NCBI GenBank assembly: GCA_009377385.1
Contig: WHUD01000042.1
Coordinates: 1 to 32,174 of the forward strand
Source of the DNA: Actinophytocola sp.
GTDB lineage: Bacteria > Actinomycetota > Actinomycetes > Mycobacteriales > Pseudonocardiaceae
Direction: 5' to 3'
DNA length: 32,174 bases
Part shown: piece after piece, positions 14,964 to 21,653 of the stretch
Layout of the letters: each line of letters starts with the position of its first letter
Position numbering within the stretch: the stretch's first letter is position 1
The notes under the pieces: generated by a model
Told to the model about the DNA's origin: nothing
The model's database searches: none
The model's input: the letters and a program-made list of their open reading frames with translations, nothing else
Made by a program: the position numbers and the translations under genes

Positions 14964-16796
14964 ATGACTCGGTTGTTTGATGATCCGGCTCGGTTCCGGG
15001 ATGACATGGTTGATGGTTTCGTGTCCGCGTATTCGCGGTATGTGTCGCGGGTGCCGGACGCCTCAGGTGTGTTGCGCGCCTCGGGTCCGGTGCCGGGCAA
15101 GGTCAGTGTGATCGTGGGTGGTGGCTCGGGGCATTATCCGGCGTTCTGCGGGCTTGTGGGGCCTGGGTTCGCGGATGGTGCGGTGATCGGGGACATTTTC
15201 ACCTCGCCGTCGGCGGAGCAGGCCTATCTGGTGGGCAAGGCGGCTGACGGCGGCGCCGGGGTGCTGTTCAGCTACGGCAACTACAACGGCGACGTCATGA
15301 ACTTCGGCCTGGCGCAGTCCCGGCTACAGGGCGAGGGTGTTGATTGCCGCACGGTGCTGGTGACCGACGACATCGCCTCCGCCGGGGCGGACACTCCGGA
15401 GAAGCGGCGGGGTATCGCCGGGGACTTCTGTGTGTTCAAGGCCGCCGGTGCCGCCGCCGACCGGGGCGAGTCGATCGCCGAGGTTGAGCGGATCGCGGCC
15501 AAGGCCAACGATCGCACCCGCACGTTGGGTGCCGCGTTCGCCGGTTGCACCTTCCCCGGCAGCAGCGAGCCGCTGTTCACCGTCGACCCGACCAAGATGG
15601 AACTCGGCCTCGGCATCCACGGCGAACCCGGTGTGGCGACGACGGAGCGACTGACCGCCACGGAGCTGGCGGGGTTGTTGGTGGAGCGGCTGTTGGTTGA
15701 GCGCCCGGCCGCCGCCGATGGGCGTGCGGGCGTGATTCTCAACGGGCTGGGGTCCACGAAATACGAAGAGCTGTTTGTGGTGTGGAAGGCGGTGGCCGCG
15801 CAGTTGGTCGCCGCCGGGGTCGAGGTGGTCTCGCCGGAGGTGGGGGAGCTGGTCACCAGCCTCGACATGGCCGGGTGTTCGCTGACGTTGCACTGGTTGG
15901 ATGACGAGCTCGCGGAGCTGTGGGACGCGCCCGCCGACACGCCGGCGTTCCGGCGGGGCGAGGTGTCGGGCACGGTCTCCGGGATGGCGCCGCGAGGGGT
16001 GGCGCCATCCCGACCGCAGACGGCCACACCGTCTGCGGCTCCCGAGGGCACGGCCGCCACAGCGGCTGCTGGCTCGCAGGCCGCGCACGCCGCCGCGCCT
16101 GCCGTTGAGGCGAGCGCGGAGTCGCGGCGGCTGGCTGCCACGGTGCGCTCCTGCCTCGCGGCGATGCTGGCCACCGTCACCGAGCACGAGGGTCACCTGG
16201 GTGACATTGATGCCGTCGCCGGGGACGGGGATCACGGCCGGGGGATGCTGCGCGGACTCCAGGCCGCCCACCACGCCGCCGAGAACACCGACGGCGCGGG
16301 GGCGGGTGGCACGCTGCGCGCGGCGGGGGACGCGTTGGCGGACAATGGGGGTGGCTCGTCGGGGGTGTTGTGGGGCGCGATGTTGCGCGCCATCGGCGAC
16401 ACCCTTGGCGACACCGACGTGCCCGATGCGGTGTCCGTGGTGGCGGCGCTGCGTAAGGGCGCCGACACCATCGGCGAACTCGGTGGCGCGAAGGTCGGGG
16501 ACAAGACGTTGCTGGATGCCATGGTGCCGTTCGTCGACGCGCTGGAACGCGAGGTCACGGCGGGTGCCGGAATCGGCAGCGGCGGCGGCGGGATCGGCGC
16601 TGCCTGGGAGCGTGCGGCCGAGGCGGCGACCACGGCGGCCGAGGCCACCAGCGCGCTGCGGCCGAACATCGGACGGGCCCGGCCGCTGGCGGACAAGAGC
16701 GTCGGCACCCCGGATCCCGGCGCGGTCTCGCTCGCGCTGTGCGCGCGGGCCGTGGGAATGGTGCTGGCCGACGAGTGTGGAGGTGAGAGGGCATGA
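14964..16796 (+). CDS. Fused DhaK-DhaL kinase, probable tetrulose/dihydroxyacetone kinase
   Basis: ATP-dependent ketose kinase of 610 residues. The DhaK domain (1 to about 330) keeps GGGSGHYPAF and the histidine that covalently holds the ketone, H219 in LGIHGEPG. The DhaL domain (from about 385) keeps the Mg-ATP aspartates D416, D421 and D423 (IDAVAGDGDHG) and NGGGSSGVLWG. Homologues in Mycobacterium smegmatis phosphorylate erythrulose in tetritol catabolism, and the RpiB-type gene directly downstream matches that arrangement. The linker holds two perfect palindromes (15980-16038) encoding MAPRGVAPSRPQTATPSAAP, likely an inserted repeat. The first few hundred bases use more T- and G-ending codons (for instance the run from 14970 to 15060) than the neighbouring C-rich genes, a possible sign of separate origin. 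AAGGGACG provides the ribosome site. Confidence 0.92.
   Translation: MTRLFDDPARFRDDMVDGFVSAYSRYVSRVPDASGVLRASGPVPGKVSVIVGGGSGHYPAFCGLVGPGFADGAVIGDIFTSPSAEQAYLVGKAADGGAGVLFSYGNYNGDVMNFGLAQSRLQGEGVDCRTVLVTDDIASAGADTPEKRRGIAGDFCVFKAAGAAADRGESIAEVERIAAKANDRTRTLGAAFAGCTFPGSSEPLFTVDPTKMELGLGIHGEPGVATTERLTATELAGLLVERLLVERPAAADGRAGVILNGLGSTKYEELFVVWKAVAAQLVAAGVEVVSPEVGELVTSLDMAGCSLTLHWLDDELAELWDAPADTPAFRRGEVSGTVSGMAPRGVAPSRPQTATPSAAPEGTAATAAAGSQAAHAAAPAVEASAESRRLAATVRSCLAAMLATVTEHEGHLGDIDAVAGDGDHGRGMLRGLQAAHHAAENTDGAGAGGTLRAAGDALADNGGGSSGVLWGAMLRAIGDTLGDTDVPDAVSVVAALRKGADTIGELGGAKVGDKTLLDAMVPFVDALEREVTAGAGIGSGGGGIGAAWERAAEAATTAAEATSALRPNIGRARPLADKSVGTPDPGAVSLALCARAVGMVLADECGGERA
15980..16012 (+). repeat. 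Palindrome 1 inside the DhaK-DhaL linker
   Basis: CGGGATGGCGCC at 15980-15991 and its exact reverse complement at 16001-16012 form a 12-bp stem with a 9-nt loop, within coding sequence. It lies directly against a second palindrome. The reading frame is kept through both. Confidence 0.85.
16014..16038 (+). repeat. Palindrome 2 inside the DhaK-DhaL linker
   Basis: CCGCAGACGG at 16014-16023, loop CCACA, and CCGTCTGCGG at 16029-16038 form a perfect 10-bp hairpin one base after palindrome 1. Two adjacent perfect stems in the alanine/proline linker suggest an inserted repetitive element. Confidence 0.85.
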
Positions 16797-17263
16797 GCAC
16801 GCGGTGGCGCGTCGGCGTCGGCTCCGACGACGCCGGCTACGACTACAAGGCAGCACTGCTGGCGGATCTCGCCGACGACCCCAGGGTCGAGCTGGTCGAG
16901 GACTACGGCGTCAGCGCCAACGAGACGACGTCCTATCCGGAGATCGGGCTCGCCGTCGCCGAAGCCGTCGCCAACGGCACGGTTGATCGGGCGGTGCTGA
17001 TCTGCGGCACCGGCATCGGCATGGCCATCTCCGCCAACAAGGTGCCCGGCGTGCGGGCCACCACGGTGCATGACAGCTACTCCTGCGAGCGCTCGGTGCT
17101 GTCCAACGACTGCCAGATCATCGCCCTCGGCCAACGCGTCGTCGGCATCGAACTCGCCCGCAGACTCGTCCGCGAATGGCTCGACTACGAGTTCGACCCC
17201 GCATCGCCGTCCAACGCCAAAGTCGGCGTGATCAGTGAGTACGAGCAAAGGACAAGCGCATGA
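16793..17263 (+). CDS. RpiB/LacAB-family sugar-phosphate isomerase, probable erythrulose 4-phosphate isomerase
   Basis: A 156-residue aldose-ketose isomerase. The active-site cysteine C71 lies in LICGTGIGMAISANK, and H93 in TTVHDSYSCERS is the usual downstream histidine. The N-terminal phosphate-site motif, normally D-H-A-G, is SDDAG here (D in place of H at residue 13), so the substrate pocket may differ from ribose 5-phosphate isomerase. In known tetritol pathways a member of this family converts D-erythrulose 4-phosphate to D-erythrose 4-phosphate; the DhaK-type kinase immediately upstream (ATGA overlap) supports that reading. It is followed, again by ATGA overlap, by a 32-codon ORF. Confidence 0.9.
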   Translation: MSTRWRVGVGSDDAGYDYKAALLADLADDPRVELVEDYGVSANETTSYPEIGLAVAEAVANGTVDRAVLICGTGIGMAISANKVPGVRATTVHDSYSCERSVLSNDCQIIALGQRVVGIELARRLVREWLDYEFDPASPSNAKVGVISEYEQRTSA

Positions 17264-17294
17264 GGACTGCTTGCAGGTCCGAATCATCGGGCAC
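17258..17294 (+). repeat. Copy 2 of the short repeat shared with 6658-6727
   Basis: The 20 nt at 17258-17277 match 6658-6677 with one mismatch, and the 16 nt at 17279-17294 match 6712-6727 exactly. The 34 nt between the blocks in copy 1 are reduced to a single base, and the hairpin is slightly degenerate here. Confidence 0.75.
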
Positions 17295-17358
17295 CATGCT
17301 GCCCGACGTCGCGATACCGGCGCGGCGTGCCGCGCTCGACATGGAGGAGGGCGCATGA
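17260..17358 (+). CDS. Putative 32-residue protein, coupled at both ends
   Basis: A 32-codon frame begins at an ATG overlapping the isomerase stop (ATGA) and ends at a TGA overlapping the start of the second ABC ATPase (ATGA). It encodes MRTACRSESSGTMLPDVAIP followed by ARRAALDMEEGA. Its first half resembles the N-terminal extension of the kinase at 6660 (MRTA and ESSGT shared), because both carry the same DNA repeat. The exact overlaps at both ends suggest that ribosomes pass through it and couple the flanking genes. It could be a real micropeptide, a translated spacer, or just repeat debris that stayed open. I do not recognise any known family. Confidence 0.45.
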   Translation: MRTACRSESSGTMLPDVAIPARRAALDMEEGA

Positions 17359-18422
17359 GTGACCTGGCGTTAGACAGCATCCGCAAGACCTACCGCACCA
17401 AGGGACGTCCCGAGGTGGAGGCGGTGCGTGGCTTCGACCTCGACGTCAACAGCGGCGAGCTGGTCGGCCTGCTCGGGCCGTCCGGCTGCGGCAAGTCCAC
17501 CACGTTGCGCATGATCGCCGGGCTGAAAGACGTCACCAGCGGCGACATCCGCGTCGGCGGGACGTCGATGGTCGGCCTGCCACCGCAGCGGCGCAACATC
17601 GGCGTCGCGTTCGAGAACTACGCGCTCTACCCGCCGTTGACCGTCGCGGAGAACATCGCGTTCGGGCTGCGGGCGCGTGGCAAGGCCAACCGCAAGGAGC
17701 GGGTCGCCGACGTCGCCCGCCGCATCGGCCTCGGCGACATCCTGGACTCCCGCCCGGTCGGGCTGTCGTCCGGGCAGAAGCAGCGGGTCTCGTTGGCACG
17801 CGCGATCGTGCGGCAGCCCGACGTCCTGCTGCTGGACGAGCCGTTGTCGCATTTGGACGCCGCGCAGCGGGACACCACCCGCCGCGAACTCCGCCACCTG
17901 CAACAGGAACTCGGCTACACCACCATCCTCGTCACGCACGACCAGGAGGAGGCGCTGAGCCTCGCCGACCGCGTCGTGGTCATGAACGACGGTGTGGTGC
18001 AGCAGGTCGGCACCCCGGACGAGGTCTACGACGACCCCGCCAACCTGTTCGTCGCGAAGTTCGTCGGCGAGCCGCCGATGAACACCGTCGAGGGCACGCT
18101 CGCGGACGGGCGGGTGCGGCTCTCCGACGAGACGAGCGTGCCCGTCGCGGCCGGTACCGGTGGGTCGGTGGTGCTCGGGGTGCGTCCGGAGGACGTCGTG
18201 CTCACCGACGCCGCGAACGCCGACGTCACGGGCACCGTGCTGGTCTACGAGGAACTGCTGGAGTACGGCCTCGCCAGCGTGGAACTGCCAGGCGTCGAAG
18301 AGCGCATCGTCGCGCAGACGCCGCCGGGACTTGACCTGGCGCCGGGCCAGCAGGTCTCGCTCGCACTCCAGCGGGACCGTACTTTCCTGTTCGACGCCGA
18401 GTCCGGGGAGCGCCTGCGATGA
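17355..18422 (+). CDS. ABC transporter ATPase, UgpC/GlpT type (second of two)
   Basis: Nucleotide-binding subunit of 355 residues. Walker A GPSGCGKST is at residues 41-49; signature LSSGQKQRVSLARAIV; Walker B VLLLDEPLSHLD; switch histidine in LVTHDQEEAL; TOBE domain at the C-terminus (VLGVRPEDVVLTD). This one has an entirely regular catalytic set. No permease follows, so it most likely joins the permeases at 10485-12395 together with the first ATPase. The start at 17355 is preceded by GGAGGAGG and overlaps the small ORF stop. Its own stop overlaps the dehydrogenase start. Confidence 0.93.
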   Translation: MSDLALDSIRKTYRTKGRPEVEAVRGFDLDVNSGELVGLLGPSGCGKSTTLRMIAGLKDVTSGDIRVGGTSMVGLPPQRRNIGVAFENYALYPPLTVAENIAFGLRARGKANRKERVADVARRIGLGDILDSRPVGLSSGQKQRVSLARAIVRQPDVLLLDEPLSHLDAAQRDTTRRELRHLQQELGYTTILVTHDQEEALSLADRVVVMNDGVVQQVGTPDEVYDDPANLFVAKFVGEPPMNTVEGTLADGRVRLSDETSVPVAAGTGGSVVLGVRPEDVVLTDAANADVTGTVLVYEELLEYGLASVELPGVEERIVAQTPPGLDLAPGQQVSLALQRDRTFLFDAESGERLR

Positions 18423-19453
18423 CCCAGATCCTCGCCTCGGGTGACGACTTCGTCCTCACCCGGCTGTTCACTGCCGCGCTGACCGACGAGCTCGGCGACG
18501 ACCACCCGGTGCGGGAGCTGCGGCTGCCGTGGCCCGGGGTGCCGTTCGGCCAGGTCGCCGAGGTGGACGAGGCCTGCGGAGACGAGGCCAGCGTCATCGA
18601 TGCGCTGTCCGGTGTCGAGGTCGCGGTGACCCATCTTGCGCCGTTCACCGAGAAGGTGTTCGCCAACGCGCCCGACCTGCGGCTGGTTGTCGTCTCGCGC
18701 GGCGGGCCGGTCAACGTCAACATCGACGCGGCCACGGAGCACGGCGTCGCGGTCTGCTACGCGCCCGGCCGCAACGCCAACGCGGTCGCCGAGTTCACCA
18801 TCGGGCTGCTGATCAGCACCTGCCGCAGCCTGGTCGCCGGGCACGCCGACCTTGCGCGCGGTGAGTGGGGCGGGCACTACTACGAGTACCGCAGCGCCGG
18901 GTTCGAGCTGGACGGCTCGACCGTGGGGCTCGTCGGCTACGGTGCCATCGGACGACGGGTCGCCAGGCTGCTCGGCGCGTTCGGCGCGCGGGTGCTGGTG
19001 TACGACCCGTACGTCGAGGACGTCGAGCCCGGCGTGACCCGCGTTCCGGAGCTGGCCACGCTGCTGCGGGAGTCGCGGGTGGTGAGCCTGCACCAGCGGG
19101 TGACGCCGGAGACGCGTGGCATGATCGGAGCCGATCAGCTGCGGCAGATGCAGCCCGGCTCGGCGCTGATCAACACCGCGCGCGGGGCCGTGCTGGACTA
19201 CGACGCACTGTGCGACGCCCTGGACGACGGCCACCTCGCCGCGGCGGGCCTCGACGTCTACGCCACCGAACCGGTGCCTGCGGACTCCCGGCTCCTGCGC
19301 ACTTCGAACCTGGTGCTCGCCCCGCACATCGCGGGCTGTAGCAAGGAAGTCGCAGAGCGCGCGGCGCGGATCTGCGCTGCAGAGGTGGGACGCTGGGTGC
19401 GGGGCGAGCCGCTGGCGAACTGCGCCAACCCGGCCGTGCTCCGGGAGGTGTGA
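18419..19453 (+). CDS. D-isomer specific 2-hydroxyacid dehydrogenase
   Basis: NAD(P)-dependent oxidoreductase of 344 residues, phosphoglycerate dehydrogenase-like. The nucleotide-binding motif is G173-Y-G175-A-I-G178 in TVGLVGYGAIGRRVA. The catalytic residues are R255 in NTARGAVLD, E284 in DVYATEP and H303 in APHIAGC. The substrate is a 2-hydroxy or 2-keto acid, not a polyol, so its role in this island is not obvious. It could act on a sugar acid, or on glycolate/glyoxylate formed after aldol cleavage. ATGA overlap with the ATPase upstream; the next kinase starts right at its end. Confidence 0.92.
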   Translation: MTQILASGDDFVLTRLFTAALTDELGDDHPVRELRLPWPGVPFGQVAEVDEACGDEASVIDALSGVEVAVTHLAPFTEKVFANAPDLRLVVVSRGGPVNVNIDAATEHGVAVCYAPGRNANAVAEFTIGLLISTCRSLVAGHADLARGEWGGHYYEYRSAGFELDGSTVGLVGYGAIGRRVARLLGAFGARVLVYDPYVEDVEPGVTRVPELATLLRESRVVSLHQRVTPETRGMIGADQLRQMQPGSALINTARGAVLDYDALCDALDDGHLAAAGLDVYATEPVPADSRLLRTSNLVLAPHIAGCSKEVAERAARICAAEVGRWVRGEPLANCANPAVLREV

Positions 19454-20904
19454 TGTATCTCGGCATCGACATCGGCACCACCGTCACCAAGGCCGCCGTT
19501 TTCGACAAAGCCGGAGCACTGCGAGCGGTGCAGCGGCAGCAGACCGGCATGAGCAACCCCGCCGAGGGCTGGTTCGAGCAGGACCCCGACGAGATCCTGC
19601 GCTCGGTCGCCGCCGTCGTCCGCGCCGCCGTCGCCGAAGCCGGGCAGCAGCCGGAGTTCATCGGCCTCACCGGACAGGGTGACGGCGTCTGGCTCGGCGA
19701 CGACGAGGGGCGTCCGGTGCGGCCCGCGGTCTCATGGATGGACGCCCGCGCGGCTGGCATCCTGCGACGCTGGCAGGAGAACGACGTCGTCGAGAAGACG
19801 TACCGGCACACCGGCAGCGCGATCTTCCCCGGCGCGCCCGCGCCGATCTTGGCGTGGCTCGCCGAGCACGAACCGGAGTCGCTGGACCGGGCGGCCACCG
19901 CCGGGTACTGCAAGGACCTGGTGATGCAGCGGCTCACCGGGGTGCGCGCCACCGACGTCTCCGATGCGTCCATGCCGTTCCTCGACCCGCACGCCCGCGA
20001 CTACGACCACGACGTGCTCGCCTGGTGCGGGCTGGCCACACGGGCGGACCTGCTCGCGCCGATCGCGGACCCGCTGCCGATCGGGGCGCTGACCCGTACC
20101 GGGGCCGAGCTGCTTGGTCTCCCGGAGGGTCTGCCCGTGACGGCGGGACCGTTCGACGTGCCCGCCTGCGCGCTCGGCTCCGGTGTCACCACGCCGGGCG
20201 ATGGACACCTCATCGTCGGCACCACGCTGGCATGCCAGGTGCTGCTCGACACGCTCGACACCAGCGGCGAACCTGCCGGGCTCACCTTCGCCACCGGCGC
20301 GGAAGGCCAGTGGCTGCGAGCGATGCTGGCGATGATGGGCTGCGCCGCCGTCGACTGGGTGCTCGACGTCGTCGGTGAGACCCACGACGCCCTGGACGAC
20401 CTGCTCGCCGCGAGCGAACTCGGCGCGCACGGCGTGACCTGCCTGCCATTCTTCTCGCCTGCGGGGGAGCGGGCGCCGTTCGTCGAACCCGGTGCGCGGG
20501 CCAGCTTCGACCGGATCACCGTGCAGAGCACCAAGGCCGACCTCGTGCGGGCGACCTGTGAGGCCGTTGCCTACGCCGCCCGGCACTGCTTCGACGCCGC
20601 AGGCCCGACCGGCGACATCGCGATGTGCGGCGGCGGCACCCAGAGCGCGGGCTGGTTGTGGATCTTCGCCGACGTCCTGGGCCGCCCGATCCGGCTCGCC
20701 CCACAGCCGGAGTCCGGGGCGCGGGGAGCGGTGATCGCTGGTGCGCGGGCGCTCGGCCACGACGTCGACGTCGCCGCGTGGACCGCGCCGGAAGACGTCA
20801 TCGAGCCCGACCCTGCGAACGCCGCCCGTTACACCGAGGGCTACGCCGACTACCGCGCCCGCGTCGCCGCCGCCCGCAGCCGATGGAAGGAGGCCGCTCT
20901 ATGA
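19450..20904 (+). CDS. FGGY-family carbohydrate kinase, erythritol/xylulose kinase-like
   Basis: A 484-residue sugar or polyol kinase. ATP motif LGIDIGTTVTKAAVFD at the N-terminus; FIGLTGQGDGVWLGDDEGRPVRPAVSWMDARA in the substrate-binding half; GPFDVPACALGSG with the likely catalytic aspartate; and MCGGGTQSAGWLWIFADVLGRPI near the C-terminus. The TGQGDGVWL form recalls erythritol-type (EryA) kinases rather than glycerol kinase. With the GlpD-like dehydrogenase two genes downstream, the EryA-EryB pairing is a good model. It overlaps the dehydrogenase upstream and the aldolase downstream. Alternative: L-xylulose/ribulose-type kinase. Confidence 0.9.
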   Translation: MMYLGIDIGTTVTKAAVFDKAGALRAVQRQQTGMSNPAEGWFEQDPDEILRSVAAVVRAAVAEAGQQPEFIGLTGQGDGVWLGDDEGRPVRPAVSWMDARAAGILRRWQENDVVEKTYRHTGSAIFPGAPAPILAWLAEHEPESLDRAATAGYCKDLVMQRLTGVRATDVSDASMPFLDPHARDYDHDVLAWCGLATRADLLAPIADPLPIGALTRTGAELLGLPEGLPVTAGPFDVPACALGSGVTTPGDGHLIVGTTLACQVLLDTLDTSGEPAGLTFATGAEGQWLRAMLAMMGCAAVDWVLDVVGETHDALDDLLAASELGAHGVTCLPFFSPAGERAPFVEPGARASFDRITVQSTKADLVRATCEAVAYAARHCFDAAGPTGDIAMCGGGTQSAGWLWIFADVLGRPIRLAPQPESGARGAVIAGARALGHDVDVAAWTAPEDVIEPDPANAARYTEGYADYRARVAAARSRWKEAAL

Positions 20905-21653
20905 CAGACCTCGTCACCCTGACTCGCACCCTGGCCGAGCCCGACCGGGACCTCGTGGTGCTGGCCGAGGGCAACACCTCGATGCGCACCGGCGACGGCG
21001 AGATGCTGGTCAAGGCAAGCGGATCGAAGATGGCCACTGCCACCGAGGCCGACTTCGTCGCGGTGCGCACCCAGCCGTTGCTCGACCTGGTGGCCGCCGA
21101 GGAGTCCGACGACAGCCTGGTGAACCGGGTGCTGCTGGACGCCCGGCTGGATGCCGACACGCCGAAGCCGTCCATGGAGGCGCTCCTGCACGCGCTCTGC
21201 TTGGAGGAGGCCGGGGCGGAGGTCGTCGCGCACACTCACCCGACGGCGGTCAACGGTATCCTGTGTTCCGACCGCGCGCAGGAGCTGGTGGCGGGTGCGC
21301 TGTTCCCGGACCAGGTCGTCGTGATGGGGCGGCACACCGTGCTCGTGCCTTACGCCGACCCGGGGCTGGCGCTGGCGCGGGCGGTGCGCACCGAGCTGCA
21401 CCGGCATATTGAGCGGCACGACCGGCCGCCGAAGGTGATCTACCTCGTCAACCACGGCATCTTCGTGCTCGCCGCGAGTACCAGCGAGGCGCTGGCTGTC
21501 ACCGAGATGACCGTGAAGGCCGCGCGGATTCTCGCGGGCGCGCTCGCCGTCGGCAAGCCGGTGTACCTGACCGACGCCGAGGCGGAGCGGATCGACACTC
21601 GCCCCGACGAGCTGCACCGCAGGCGTCGGCTGGCCAGCAGGGAGGACCGATGA
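20901..21653 (+). CDS. Class II aldolase/adducin-family protein
   Basis: Zinc-dependent aldolase-fold protein of 250 residues. It begins with the phosphate-loop type segment LAEGNTSMRTGDGEMLVKASGSKMA, has E93 in KPSMEALLHAL at the place of the catalytic acid of fuculose 1-phosphate aldolase, and metal ligands H111 and H113 (AHTHPTA) and H185 (VNHGIFV). All are intact. Expected chemistry is retro-aldol cleavage of a ketose 1-phosphate to dihydroxyacetone phosphate and an aldehyde, or epimerisation. The ATG at 20901 overlaps the kinase stop; GGAGG-rich sequence precedes it. Coupled at both ends by ATGA. Confidence 0.9.
   Translation: MTDLVTLTRTLAEPDRDLVVLAEGNTSMRTGDGEMLVKASGSKMATATEADFVAVRTQPLLDLVAAEESDDSLVNRVLLDARLDADTPKPSMEALLHALCLEEAGAEVVAHTHPTAVNGILCSDRAQELVAGALFPDQVVVMGRHTVLVPYADPGLALARAVRTELHRHIERHDRPPKVIYLVNHGIFVLAASTSEALAVTEMTVKAARILAGALAVGKPVYLTDAEAERIDTRPDELHRRRRLASREDR

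Noticed and set aside
15980-16038. Intrinsic terminator inside the DhaK-type kinase
   Set aside because: No U-tract, two adjacent stems, and the frame continues through an intact DhaL domain, so a repeat insertion is a better reading.
17235-17354. Extended start for the second ABC ATPase at 17235
   Set aside because: The extension would lie in the isomerase gene and the repeat; ATG 17355 has GGAGGAGG upstream and the normal family N-terminus.
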